Under the pieces are notes generated by a model. The model searched no databases. It was not told the DNA's origin and saw only the letters and a list, made by a program, of their open reading frames with translations. Shown here piece by piece: positions 8,540 to 17,158 of a stretch of DNA of 64,000 nucleotides. Each line of letters begins with the position of its first letter. Position 1 is the first letter of the stretch. The translations under genes were made by a program, and so were the position numbers. The DNA lies in NCBI RefSeq assembly GCF_000148645.1, contig NC_014541.1:2875139-2939138 (forward strand). The letters run 5' to 3'. Origin of the DNA: Ferrimonas balearica DSM 9799. Its GTDB lineage: Bacteria > Pseudomonadota > Gammaproteobacteria > Enterobacterales > Shewanellaceae.

Positions 8540-8551
8540 TTTCGCTCACCC

Positions 8552-8569
8552 TGTAAATTATCGGTTACA
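8552..8569 (-). promoter_or_regulatory. Candidate TyrR box upstream of mdeA
   Basis: The minus strand reads TGTAAC-CGATAA-TTTACA, 11 of 12 consensus positions of TGTAAA-N6-TTTACA. It is about 127 bases before the mdeA start and touches the stop codon of the upstream ycjF gene. This is the best TyrR-box match I found in the window. Confidence 0.65.
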
Positions 8570-9593
8570 TCTTAACCTTGTCGCCGCGGCTGGCCTTCTC
8601 CCGCACCGAAGCCAGTGCATCGCTGGAGAGTTTGGTCAGCTCCTTAAGCAGTCGCGACTGCACGTGCACCAGAGAGGGCCGCTGCCGGGCCTGATAGGGC
8701 AACGGACGACATTGTGCGGTGGCGGCATAGCCCAGCCGCGCCGTCAGCAAACCGGCCCCCAGCCCCTGTGCCACCCGGGCCGACAACTTGCCGGTGAGCT
8801 CCGCTGACAACATCTGGGTGCCGAGGTCCACCGCCAGTTCACTGCCACCGGCATAGAGCAGGTTCTGCAGGATCATCCGCACCAGGCGGACGCGCCCCCA
8901 ATAACCGGGCTCAATGCCGTAGATCCGTGCCACTTCATCCAGCATCGCCTGATTGCGCCACAGCATCAGCGCCATATCCAGCGCGGCCATCGGGCTGGCT
9001 GCCAGCAACAGGCTGGCTTGCGCGGAGTAGCGGTAGATGCAGGCCTGAGCCTGCTCGTCCTGAGCCGACAGTACCGTCATCTCGTACAGACGCAGCTGCT
9101 CCGCATCGCTGTGATGGGCCTGGCGCTGCTGTTCAAACTGCTGCCACTGGGGCGCAAAACTGGCAGGCAAACGGCGGTGCAGTTCTGCCAGCACCTGCGG
9201 GGCTTCCCCCTGCTGCTGACTGTCGGCCAGGCGCTCTCCGGTATGGCGCAACGCCTCAGCCTGTTTCAGCTGAGCCAGACGACGCCACTCCCGCCACAAT
9301 CCCCGAAGCAGCCAGCCACCAGCCACCGCAAAGGTGGTGGCGTACAAGCCAAACAGCAACGGGCTGCGCTGCCAGCTGTCCCACAGCGTAATTCCCCCCT
9401 CCACCAGCAACAGGGTGGCCAGCAGGCCCAGCGCCAGGCTGCCCCAGCGTCGTGCCCGAGGGCGCGGCATAGGTTCTGGCGGCGGCGTCATCGCCTGCCA
9501 GGCCGATTCATCCCACTCCTGAGCCGGTTTCAGCTCCGGACTGAGGGGGGTGTTCTCAGCTTCAAACTCTTTGGCGGGTTTAATGGCACTCAT
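8565..9593 (-). CDS. ycjF: YcjF/UPF0283 family inner-membrane protein
   Basis: 342 residues. A proline-rich cytoplasmic N-terminus (about 1-55) is followed by two membrane segments (WGSLALGLLATLLLVEGGITL and LLFGLYATTFAVAGGWLL), then an Arg/Gln-rich helical stretch and a C-terminal half with further hydrophobic segments, the layout of the YcjF (TIGR01620) family. The start at 9593 overlaps the ycjX stop as ATGA, so the pair is translationally coupled. It travels with the psp genes in many gammaproteobacteria, but its biochemical role is unknown. Confidence 0.88.
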   Translation of the reverse strand: MSAIKPAKEFEAENTPLSPELKPAQEWDESAWQAMTPPPEPMPRPRARRWGSLALGLLATLLLVEGGITLWDSWQRSPLLFGLYATTFAVAGGWLLRGLWREWRRLAQLKQAEALRHTGERLADSQQQGEAPQVLAELHRRLPASFAPQWQQFEQQRQAHHSDAEQLRLYEMTVLSAQDEQAQACIYRYSAQASLLLAASPMAALDMALMLWRNQAMLDEVARIYGIEPGYWGRVRLVRMILQNLLYAGGSELAVDLGTQMLSAELTGKLSARVAQGLGAGLLTARLGYAATAQCRPLPYQARQRPSLVHVQSRLLKELTKLSSDALASVREKASRGDKVKM

Positions 9594-10972
9594 CGCAGTT
9601 TGTCTCCAAGCAGCCACTGCAGCAGATGGTCCATCCGCATATGGGGCAGCGGCAGCGTGCCCTTGGGCGGCGCCAAGGGCACAAAATCAAAACCCTGTCC
9701 CTGCCAGAACTCAGCCGGAGGCAGGGCGCCGGGCACTTCACCGGGGAAACGCATCAACGGCTGACCATCCAATCGATGCCCCCGAATCACCGGGATCGGG
9801 CCGCGCCCATCGTCCACCTGGCCCTGCTCACTGGCGCGCACCGCGCTGAGCACCATGGTTTCCACCTCACCGCCGGCAAAGCGGATCTGCCGTTGGGCGT
9901 CTCCCATCAGGCTTTGGGTCAACTTCAGCAGATTGGGATGCTGGTCGACGCTGACATGGTCGGCCTTGGTGGCCGCGAACAGCAACTTGTCGATCTGCGG
10001 TTTGAACAAGCGCCGAAGCAGCGAGCCAGGGCCATAGCGGAAACTGTCCAACACCCCTTTCAGGGCCATGCCCATCTGCTCAACCGGGGCCCGCCCCTGG
10101 TTCAGCGGGGTAAGGCAATCCACCAGCACCACCTGGCGATCAAAGCGGGCAAAGTGGTGGCGGTAGAACGGTTTCACCACCTGTTCACAGTAGGCGTCGA
10201 ACCGTTCGGTCATCAGCGCCCGCAGCGCTTCGTTATCACACTCCGGCGGCAGCGGGAAAAACGCCAGCACCGGGGTGCCCGCCAACTCGCCGGGCAGCAG
10301 TGCACGTCCCGGCTGCAACAGGGTGGCCCCTTGTTGTCTCAGCTGCCCGAGCAGCTGGCCATAATGTTCGGCGCAGCGGGCCACGTCGGCGTCATCGCTG
10401 CTGCTCAAGCCTCGAACCTTCTCGCACCAGGCTTCACTGCTTTGCCGCCAGGTGGGGTGAGTCAGGCGCGCCCACGCCTGCTCGCTCCACTGGTCGTAAT
10501 CCTGTGCCAGCATCGGCAGGTCCAGCAGCCACTCGCCGGGATAGTCCACCAGGTCGAGGTAGAGGGTGACACTCTCCTTAAACTGGCGGCGCAAGCCCCG
10601 ACCGGGGCGATAGCGCAGCGCCAGGCGAATTTCGCTGATGCCACGGGTTGAAGGGGGCCAGCTTGGCGACTCTGCCAGCAGGCAGCTCATGGCGGCATCG
10701 TAATCAAAGGGGGCCAGGGTCAAATCCGGCTGGCGCGCCCGCTGGGCACCCAGCCAGCGGCCCTGTGCCAGCACCTCCCACATCGGCAGGTGATCGCGCT
10801 CGGCATTGAGCAACTGATGGACAAGCGCCGTGATGAACGCGGTTTTACCGGCCCCACTGAGGCCGGTAATGCCGACCCGAAGGTGCTGGTCCAGACCGCG
10901 ATGGGCCCACTCTTCCAGTTGCTGGCCAAGGGCTTTAAGGCGGGGTTTTACGGTAACGGAGGCTCGGGACAC
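9590..10972 (-). CDS. ycjX: YcjX family P-loop NTPase
   Basis: 460 residues, DUF463/YcjX family. Walker A is intact (GITGLSGAGKTAF, about residues 34-46), with LYLDLVDYPGEWLLDLPML as the switch/Walker B-like segment and LLFAATKADHV as the base-specificity TKAD motif of GTPases. It is thought to be a stress-linked NTPase of the Psp regulon. It lies 54 bases downstream of pspC on the same strand and is coupled to ycjF, so it is probably part of an extended pspABC-ycjX-ycjF transcript. A hairpin sits between pspC and ycjX. Confidence 0.92.
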   Translation of the reverse strand: MSRASVTVKPRLKALGQQLEEWAHRGLDQHLRVGITGLSGAGKTAFITALVHQLLNAERDHLPMWEVLAQGRWLGAQRARQPDLTLAPFDYDAAMSCLLAESPSWPPSTRGISEIRLALRYRPGRGLRRQFKESVTLYLDLVDYPGEWLLDLPMLAQDYDQWSEQAWARLTHPTWRQSSEAWCEKVRGLSSSDDADVARCAEHYGQLLGQLRQQGATLLQPGRALLPGELAGTPVLAFFPLPPECDNEALRALMTERFDAYCEQVVKPFYRHHFARFDRQVVLVDCLTPLNQGRAPVEQMGMALKGVLDSFRYGPGSLLRRLFKPQIDKLLFAATKADHVSVDQHPNLLKLTQSLMGDAQRQIRFAGGEVETMVLSAVRASEQGQVDDGRGPIPVIRGHRLDGQPLMRFPGEVPGALPPAEFWQGQGFDFVPLAPPKGTLPLPHMRMDHLLQWLLGDKLR

Positions 10973-10994
10973 TGAGTGACTCGCTATAACGGCA

Positions 10995-11019
10995 ACGGGC
11001 GTCCGCTGGGGACGCCCGT
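10995..11019 (-). terminator. Hairpin between pspC and ycjX (attenuator or processing site)
   Basis: A perfect 10-bp stem ACGGGCGTCC/GGACGCCCGT with a 5-base loop lies just past the pspC stop, but no T-run follows on the minus strand (TGCCGTTATAG). It may lower read-through or stabilise the upstream mRNA rather than fully terminate. Confidence 0.45.
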
Positions 11020-11026
11020 GGAGGGC

Positions 11027-11413
11027 TTACTTGAGGTTATCAATTTCGCGTTTAAGGCTGTAGGAGTCTGACGTGACGTGCTGCTCCAGGGCCCGCAACC
11101 GCAATTCGAGAGAGCGGAACCGGGTACTGATCTCCCGGATTGCCTGGCGGGGTGAATCTCCCGCCTGCCACACCTTGGTCTTTAACTCAGCGTGGCGGCC
11201 ATGCGCGGGTGGCTTCTTGTCCAACAGTACCCAAGCCACGATGTAAAGCAACAGGGCGAAACTGAAGACACCGGTCAGGATGATGGCGGAGAGCACCACG
11301 ATGCGAACCAGCCATACCTCCAGATTAAAGTACTCGGCCAGACCGGCGCAGACGCCAGCAACCTTGCCCTGCTCCGGAATACGATACAGCTCTTTTTTAC
11401 CGTTCGTGCTCAT
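11027..11413 (-). CDS. pspC: Phage shock protein C, inner-membrane regulator
   Basis: 128 residues. The N-terminal PspC domain (KKELYRIPEQGKVAGVCAGLAEYFNLEVWLVR) is followed by a membrane segment (IVVLSAIILTGVFSFALLLYIVAWVLL) and a charged C-terminal region ending in a short coiled-coil stretch (SLELRLRALEQH). PspC with PspB relays envelope stress and frees PspF from PspA. I choose the ATG at 11413, which has GGAGGAG 5 bases upstream, over an earlier in-frame start at 11443. It overlaps the end of pspB by 17 bases, showing coupled translation. Confidence 0.93.
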   Translation of the reverse strand: MSTNGKKELYRIPEQGKVAGVCAGLAEYFNLEVWLVRIVVLSAIILTGVFSFALLLYIVAWVLLDKKPPAHGRHAELKTKVWQAGDSPRQAIREISTRFRSLELRLRALEQHVTSDSYSLKREIDNLK

Positions 11414-11645
11414 GCTTACTCCTCCATTCCGGCGATTCCGCATCTAGAATCCGCTCCAGAGTCTCGATACGATCCGCCATTTTATCGGCCCGTTGCAGCA
11501 GGCCATTCAGTTGCTGATACTCCTCTTCGGTCAGGCCCTGGCTGATCTGGCGCTTACTGCGGTAATGCAAGATCAGCCAGATTGGCGCTACCAGGAACAT
11601 GAAGATAATCAGCGGCGCTACCAACAGTCCAATCAGTTCTTCCAT
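11397..11645 (-). CDS. pspB: Phage shock protein B
   Basis: 82 residues, close to the usual 70-80. One N-terminal membrane segment (IGLLVAPLIIFMFLVAPIWLILHY) is followed by a cytoplasmic helical part with leucines in a coiled-coil pattern (LNGLLQRADKMADRIETLERIL). PspB acts with PspC in sensing inner-membrane stress. GGGGGAT lies ahead of the ATG. It sits 29 bases after pspA and overlaps pspC. Confidence 0.95.
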   Translation of the reverse strand: MEELIGLLVAPLIIFMFLVAPIWLILHYRSKRQISQGLTEEEYQQLNGLLQRADKMADRIETLERILDAESPEWRSKHEHER

Positions 11646-11674
11646 GGTCGGATCCCCCTATTCTCAATCGTCGC

Positions 11675-12343
11675 TCAGGCTTTCTTCTTCGCCATCTTTT
11701 TCTTCATGGCTTCCAGCTCCTGGTTCACCTTATCTTCGGCTTCCAGGGCAGCAAACTCGTCTTCCAGCGTACGGGCCTGGCCCAGGTCATAGGATTCCAC
11801 TTCGGCTTCCAGACCTTCAATGCGACGCTCGTACTGCTCGAATTTGTTCATCGCCTGATCGATTTTGGAGGAGTCCAGTTGACGCTTCACATCCAGACGG
11901 GAAGACGCGGTCTGCTTGCGCATGATGATGGTCTTCTGACGGGCGCGGGCGTCGTTCAGTTTCTCCTGCAGCTGACCAATCTCTTCCTTAAGGCGCTCAA
12001 TCTGCTCCTCGATGTTGATCAGCTCATGCTTCAGCGCGTCAACCAGTTCACCGGCCTTCTGCTTCTCAACCAGTGCCGCTTTGGCCAGGTCTTCGCGGGA
12101 CTTGTCCAGCGCCAGTTCGGCTTTAGCCTGCCACTCTTCCACCTGACGCTCGGCGCGCTCGACGCGACGGAGCATCTCTTTCTTCTCCGCCAATACCTTG
12201 GCTGAGGTGGAACGCACTTCTACCAGTGTATCTTCCATCTCCTGGATGATAAGACGCACCATCTTTTCCGGATCCTCGGCCTTGTCCAGCAAAGCACTGA
12301 GGTTGGAATTCACGATGTCAGCAAAGCGAGAAAAAATACCCAT
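11675..12343 (-). CDS. pspA: Phage shock protein A
   Basis: 222 residues of the PspA/IM30 family: an N-terminal amphipathic helix (MGIFSRFADIVNSNLSALLDKAEDPEKM) then nearly continuous charged coiled coil to the C-terminus. It binds PspF to silence it and, under stress, coats and stabilises the inner membrane (family knowledge). The ATG at 12343 with GAGGAAA upstream is the real start; the longer frame to 12403 adds residues unlike PspA and would contain the sigma-54 promoter. It is first in pspABC, divergent from pspF. Confidence 0.96.
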   Translation of the reverse strand: MGIFSRFADIVNSNLSALLDKAEDPEKMVRLIIQEMEDTLVEVRSTSAKVLAEKKEMLRRVERAERQVEEWQAKAELALDKSREDLAKAALVEKQKAGELVDALKHELINIEEQIERLKEEIGQLQEKLNDARARQKTIIMRKQTASSRLDVKRQLDSSKIDQAMNKFEQYERRIEGLEAEVESYDLGQARTLEDEFAALEAEDKVNQELEAMKKKMAKKKA

Positions 12344-12385
12344 AATGTGTTTCCTCAATTGTTGATATGCCCTCGGGCTAACAAC

Positions 12386-12402
12386 AATCAGTTTCCGTGC
12401 CA
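12386..12402 (-). promoter_or_regulatory. Sigma-54 promoter of pspABC
   Basis: The minus strand has TGGCAC-GGAAA-CTGAT: a perfect -24 element and a weaker -12 element that lacks the usual GC. It lies about 43 bases before the pspA ATG, in the pspF-pspA intergenic region where a PspF-dependent sigma-54 promoter is expected from the known system. Confidence 0.7.
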
Positions 12403-12524
12403 ATCTGAAATATTGCTGTAACTTATTATTTTAAAAGGATTTTAACAAGAGGTTTATTTTTGGTCACCCCAGCCCTATTATGGAAATCACCAACTATTAG
12501 CCAAAATCACTACATCAGGGACCG

Positions 12525-13592
12525 ATGCCAACACAACGCCAACACGACAATCTGATTGGTCAGTCTGTCAGCTTTCACGAAGTGCTCGACCACGTGTCCA
12601 AAGTGGCGCCTCTCAATAAGCCCGTCCTGATCATCGGAGAGCGCGGTACAGGTAAAGAGCTGATTGCCGAACGCCTGCACTTCCTCTCCAGCCGCTGGGA
12701 CCAGCCCTACCTTAAGCTCAACTGTGCGGCCCTGAATGAAAACCTGCTGGAGAGTGAGCTTTTTGGTCACGAATCCGGGGCGTTTACCGGCGCCAGCAAG
12801 CGTCATGAGGGCCGCTTTGAGCGTGCGGATAAAGGTACCCTGTTTCTGGATGAGCTGGCCAACACCTCTGGGCTGGTGCAGGAGAAACTGCTGCGCGTTA
12901 TTGAGTACGGGGAGTTTGAGCGGGTGGGCGGCAGCCGCACTGTCCGGGCCGACGTCCGGCTTGTCTGCGCCACCAACGAAGACCTGCCGGCCCTGGCCGA
13001 ACGTGGCGAGTTCCGCGCGGACCTGCTCGACCGTCTCGCCTTTGACGTGATCACCCTGCCGCCGCTGCGTGAGCGCCCGGAAGATGTGTTGCTGTTGGCG
13101 GAGCACTTCGCCATCCAGATGACCCGTCAGCTCGAACTGGAGCTGTTCTCCGGTTTTACTGAAAAGGCCCGCCGTACCCTGTTGGACTACCACTGGCCCG
13201 GCAACATCCGTGAACTGAAGAACACCGTTGAGCGCAGTGTCTACCGACACAATAACGCCCAGTTGCCGTTGCACGACATCGTACTCGATCCCTTTGATTC
13301 CCCGTGGCGTCCCGGCCAGTCCGTCCGCACCCGGGACCAGCGTCCGGCGGAGCCCAGTACCCCGGTCAGCCCGCAGCCGGAGGCCACCCAAACCGCCAGC
13401 CACAACAATGGCCTGCCCAGCCTGCCGCTGGATTTCAAGCAGACCTGCCAGAGCTTCGAAATCGGCATTCTTAAGCAGGCACTGGTGCAGAGCCAGTACA
13501 ACCAGAAGAAAACCGCCGAGCTGTTGGGCCTGACCTATCACCAGTTACGCGGCATACTGAAAAAGTATGACCTTCTGGGTAATGATATTTGA
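12525..13592 (+). CDS. pspF: PspF, sigma-54 activator of the psp operon
   Basis: 355 residues. No N-terminal receiver domain: the AAA+ domain starts at once (Walker A GERGTGKE near 38-45, GAFTGA in GHESGAFTGASKRHEG, Walker B GTLFLDELA, arginine finger region FRADLLDRLAF), as in PspF, which is controlled by PspA binding instead. The C-terminal Fis-type helix-turn-helix is QKKTAELLGLTYHQLRGILKKY. The linker between (about 265-310, rich in Pro, Arg and Thr) makes it about 30 residues longer than the E. coli protein. It is divergent from pspABC and followed 55 bases later by sapA. Confidence 0.95.
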   Translation: MPTQRQHDNLIGQSVSFHEVLDHVSKVAPLNKPVLIIGERGTGKELIAERLHFLSSRWDQPYLKLNCAALNENLLESELFGHESGAFTGASKRHEGRFERADKGTLFLDELANTSGLVQEKLLRVIEYGEFERVGGSRTVRADVRLVCATNEDLPALAERGEFRADLLDRLAFDVITLPPLRERPEDVLLLAEHFAIQMTRQLELELFSGFTEKARRTLLDYHWPGNIRELKNTVERSVYRHNNAQLPLHDIVLDPFDSPWRPGQSVRTRDQRPAEPSTPVSPQPEATQTASHNNGLPSLPLDFKQTCQSFEIGILKQALVQSQYNQKKTAELLGLTYHQLRGILKKYDLLGNDI

Positions 13593-13647
13593 GCCCGATC
13601 TGGTGCCTTGCTAGACTACGCAGATCGCGGCGTTGTGAACTGAAATC

Positions 13648-15252
13648 ATGGCAAAATTACGGCTGTTGGTGGCATTGTGTGCCACCCTGGGGTGGCTGAC
13701 CGGCTGCGGCGGGGCCAGTGAACCCCCGGCGGGGTTGGTGTATTGTTCCGAGGGCGACCCGGACAGCTTCAACCCCCAACTCACCACCTCCGGCACCAGC
13801 ATCGACGCCAGTGCCAAGCAACTCTACAACCGCTTGCTGCGGTTTGACCCCAACACCGAGACCCTGGTCCCTGACCTCGCCACCGCCTGGCAGGTCAGTG
13901 ACGATGGCCTCGAGGTGCGCTTCACCCTGCGCCGGGGAGTGCCGTTTCATCACACCGATCGATTCCAGCCCAGCAGGGAGATGAATGCCGATGATGTGGT
14001 TTTCAGCTTTGCCCGTGTGCTGGACGTTAACCACCCCTTCCACGGCGTGGGTGGCGGCCGTTACCCCTACTTCCAGAGTGCCGGGCTGACCAAGCAGATA
14101 AAAACCGTCCGCAAGCTCGATGACCATCTGGTGGTGTTCGAGCTGAACTACGCCAGCGCCAGCTTCCTGTCGGAACTGGCCACCGACTTTGCGGTGATCC
14201 TGTCCGCCGAATACGGCGGTTATCTGCTGGCCGAGCAGATGCCGGAACGCATCGATCTGGAGCCGGTCGGTACCGGCCCGTTTAAACTGACCGGCTACCA
14301 GCGCCAGCACTACATTCGTTACCAGCGTCATGACCAGTACTGGGCCGGGCCGGTCGCGCTGGAGCGGCTGGTCTATGACATTACCCCACACAGCACCAGT
14401 CGGCTGATCAAGTTGATTGGGGGCGACTGCGACGTGGCTGCCCTGCCTCAGATCAGTGAATTGTCGGTGATTCAGCAACAGGACGACCTGGCGGTGGATA
14501 CCCGGCCCGGCCTGAACGTGGCCTACTGGGCGTTCAACACCCAGAAACCGCCGCTGGACAATCCCCTGGTGCGCCGCGCACTGTCACTGGCGGTGGACCA
14601 GCGCCGTATCCTGGCGGCGGTGTATCACAATACCGCTGTGGCCAGCCACGGTTTGCTGCCCCCCATCTCCTGGGCCTATGACGCCGACAATGCCCTGCCG
14701 GAGTACAATCCGGACAAAGCGCGGCTGCTGCTGCAACAGGTGGGGGTTGAACAACTTGAGATCACCATCTGGGCGATGCCGGTGGGGCGGATATACAATC
14801 CCAACCCCATTAAGACCGCTGAGCTTATCCAGCAGGACCTGGCCAAAATTGGCGTCAACAGCACCATTGTCAGTTACGACTGGGCGGTCTTTGTGAATCG
14901 GCTGGAATATGCCGAGTACGATTCGGTGCTGATTGGCTGGAGCGCCGACACCTACGACCCGGATAACTTTTTCACCCCACTGCTCAGTTGCGAAGCGCTG
15001 GTGTTCGGATCGAACCGCGCCCGCTGGTGCAATGGGGAGTTCGATGCCCTGATGCGCGAAGCGCGCCAGAGCAATGACCCACAAACCCGACAAGCGCTTT
15101 ACCGGGAGCTGGAGCGGATCCTGCGTCAGGAGCTGCCCCTGTTCCCGCTGGCACACGCCAGCCGCACCCTGGGCCGTCAGCGCGCCTGGCAAGGCCCCAT
15201 GTTGCACACCACCGGCGGCATCGATTTTTCCGCCGTGGTCAAGGAACCCTAG
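13648..15252 (+). CDS. sapA: SapA-type peptide ABC transporter substrate-binding lipoprotein
   Basis: 534 residues, solute-binding family 5. GLVYCSEGDPDSFNPQLTTSGT and YNRLLRFDPNTETLVPDLATAW are the conserved N-lobe start; EPVGTGPFKLTGY and NPLVRRALSLAVDQRRIL are further family motifs. The N-terminus has a hydrophobic stretch then LTGC, a lipobox, so this copy is probably a lipoprotein, whereas E. coli SapA is a soluble periplasmic protein. It is first of sapABCDF; sapB begins at the base after its stop. In enterobacteria the system is linked to antimicrobial-peptide resistance and putrescine export; the ligand here is unknown. No strong ribosome-binding site precedes the ATG. Confidence 0.88.
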   Translation: MAKLRLLVALCATLGWLTGCGGASEPPAGLVYCSEGDPDSFNPQLTTSGTSIDASAKQLYNRLLRFDPNTETLVPDLATAWQVSDDGLEVRFTLRRGVPFHHTDRFQPSREMNADDVVFSFARVLDVNHPFHGVGGGRYPYFQSAGLTKQIKTVRKLDDHLVVFELNYASASFLSELATDFAVILSAEYGGYLLAEQMPERIDLEPVGTGPFKLTGYQRQHYIRYQRHDQYWAGPVALERLVYDITPHSTSRLIKLIGGDCDVAALPQISELSVIQQQDDLAVDTRPGLNVAYWAFNTQKPPLDNPLVRRALSLAVDQRRILAAVYHNTAVASHGLLPPISWAYDADNALPEYNPDKARLLLQQVGVEQLEITIWAMPVGRIYNPNPIKTAELIQQDLAKIGVNSTIVSYDWAVFVNRLEYAEYDSVLIGWSADTYDPDNFFTPLLSCEALVFGSNRARWCNGEFDALMREARQSNDPQTRQALYRELERILRQELPLFPLAHASRTLGRQRAWQGPMLHTTGGIDFSAVVKEP

Positions 15253-16275
15253 ATGTACACCTATCTGTTACGCCGCCTTAATCTGCTGGTGCTGACCACC
15301 CTGGTGTTGTTGGGGCTGCTGTATGCGGCCACCCTCGCCATGCCCGGTGACCCGATCAGCAACCTCAGTGGCATTCAGGAACCCACCCTGGCCGAAGAGG
15401 CCGAGGTGATCCACCGCTACCGCCTGGATCAGTCCACCCTGTCCGGCTACCTGGCTTATGTGCAGCACCGACTGGCCGGCGACCTTGGCTACTCACTGAG
15501 TACCGGCGAACCGGTGATGGAGCAAGTACGCACTTACCTCCCGGCATCACTGGAACTGGCCGCCGTCGCCATGATGATGGCCCTGCTGGTGGGCATTCCC
15601 TTTGGCATTCTGGCGGCCAGCCGTCGCGGTCTGCTGGCCAAAATTCTGTGGGCTCTGACCCTGCTGGGTTTCTCTTTGCCGGTGTTCTGGCTGGGCCTGT
15701 TGCTGATGCTGACCTTCGGCATTCAGCTCGACTGGTTGCCGCCCTCAGGCCGCTTTAACCTGCTCTATGATGTGCCGGATCGCAGCGGCTTCGTGCTGCT
15801 CGACATCATGATGTCCGACGCCCCCTGGCGCTGGGCCGCGCTGCGGGATGCCGTCAACCACCTGATCCTGCCGGCGGCGGTACTGGCCACTCTGCCCACC
15901 ACCATCATCGTGCGCACCATCCGCATCGCCATGCTGGCTGAAATGGACAAGAACTACATCCGCGCCCTGACCGCGCGGGGCGTTCACCGGGCCCGCCTGG
16001 TGCTGTTCCATGCCCTGCCCAATGCGATGGCACCGCTGTTTCGTACCCTGAGCCTGCAGATTGGCTCATTGGCCTCATCCGCCATCATCGTCGAAGTGAT
16101 CTTCTCCTGGCCCGGACTGGGAGGCTGGGTGCTGTCCGCACTGCACCAGGGGGACTTCACCGCCCTTCAGGGCGGCATCCTGGTGATTTCGCTGTTCATT
16201 ATTGTGTTGGGCATTGTTATGGAGATCCTCCAGGCGCTCCTTAACCCCATCAGTCGGAAAGAGATCCATGGCTAG
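15253..16275 (+). CDS. sapB: SapB-type peptide ABC transporter permease
   Basis: 340 residues, DppB-type permease with an N-terminal membrane segment (LNLLVLTTLVLLGLLYAATLAMPGDPI), a long periplasmic stretch, and five more segments. The EAA loop that docks to the ATPases is visible (IRALTARGVHRARLVLFHALPNAMAPL). It forms the channel with SapC. It starts directly after the sapA stop and overlaps sapC by 8 bases. Confidence 0.92.
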   Translation: MYTYLLRRLNLLVLTTLVLLGLLYAATLAMPGDPISNLSGIQEPTLAEEAEVIHRYRLDQSTLSGYLAYVQHRLAGDLGYSLSTGEPVMEQVRTYLPASLELAAVAMMMALLVGIPFGILAASRRGLLAKILWALTLLGFSLPVFWLGLLLMLTFGIQLDWLPPSGRFNLLYDVPDRSGFVLLDIMMSDAPWRWAALRDAVNHLILPAAVLATLPTTIIVRTIRIAMLAEMDKNYIRALTARGVHRARLVLFHALPNAMAPLFRTLSLQIGSLASSAIIVEVIFSWPGLGGWVLSALHQGDFTALQGGILVISLFIIVLGIVMEILQALLNPISRKEIHG

Positions 16276-17158
16276 TCCACAGCTCTATCACGAAGATAAG
16301 ATCCCCTCGCCCTGGCATCTTATCTGGCAACATTTCGCCAATCGCCCCACCGCCATGCTGGGGCTGTGGTGCCTCACCCTGGTGGTGCTGATCTCCGTAT
16401 TCGGCCCCCTGCTGGCGCCCTATGACGCCGAGTTCCAGGCCGCCGATGCGCTGCTGAAACCGCCCTCATGGCACGCTGAGGGCTCGGTGGAGTATTTCCT
16501 CGGCACCGATGACCTGGGCCGGGACATCTTTTCCCGCCTGCTGCACGGTGCCCATCTGACCTTCGGTTACGCCGCCCTGATTGTGTTGGTGGCTCTGGCC
16601 GCCGGTTTCATCATCGGCGCCTTCTCCGGCATGAGCGAGGGTCTCAAGTCCTCGGTACTGGGCCACCTGCTTGATGCCCTGCTGTCGCTGCCCTCTGTGG
16701 TGCTGGCGCTGCTGATTGCTGCCGTGCTGGGGCCAGGGCTGGACAACGTCTTCTGGGCGGTCGGCCTGGCTCTGTTACCGGGGTTCATCCGGGCCGTCCA
16801 TAACGCGGTGCACGACGAGATGCAAAAAGAGTACGTGATGGCCGCACGGCTGGACGGCGCCAACCGCTGGCAGCAGTTCCGCTACGTGATTCTGCCCAAC
16901 GTCACGGACGCCATCGTGGTGCAAACCACTCTGGCGTTCTCCAACGCCATCCTCGACATCGCCGCGCTGGGCTTCCTGGCTCTTGGGGCACAAGCCCCCT
17001 CTGCGGAATGGGGTGCCATGGTCAATCAGGGTCTGGACAATGTGCTCAGTGCGCCCTGGACCGTCACCATGCCGGGGCTGGCCATCCTGCTGTCGGTGCT
17101 GGCCACCAACCTGGTGGGTGATGGCCTGCGTCAGGCCATTGCCGAGGAGCGTGGGTAA
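16268..17158 (+). CDS. sapC: SapC-type peptide ABC transporter permease
   Basis: 296 residues, DppC-type permease. The N-terminal cytoplasmic segment leads to AMLGLWCLTLVVLISVFGPLLAPYD (first membrane segment), then DDLGRDIFSRLLHGAHLTF, the conserved GRD motif of this permease family, and the EAA loop EYVMAARLDGANRWQQFRYVILPN. The start is the ATG at 16268 (MASPQLYHED), inside the last codons of sapB; earlier in-frame codons only read through sapB. Its TAA overlaps the sapD ATG. Confidence 0.92.
   Translation: MASPQLYHEDKIPSPWHLIWQHFANRPTAMLGLWCLTLVVLISVFGPLLAPYDAEFQAADALLKPPSWHAEGSVEYFLGTDDLGRDIFSRLLHGAHLTFGYAALIVLVALAAGFIIGAFSGMSEGLKSSVLGHLLDALLSLPSVVLALLIAAVLGPGLDNVFWAVGLALLPGFIRAVHNAVHDEMQKEYVMAARLDGANRWQQFRYVILPNVTDAIVVQTTLAFSNAILDIAALGFLALGAQAPSAEWGAMVNQGLDNVLSAPWTVTMPGLAILLSVLATNLVGDGLRQAIAEERG

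Noticed and set aside
12361-12403. Longer PspA starting at 12403
   Set aside because: The extension would read through the sigma-54 promoter and adds residues not found in PspA; ATG at 12343 has a good ribosome-binding site.
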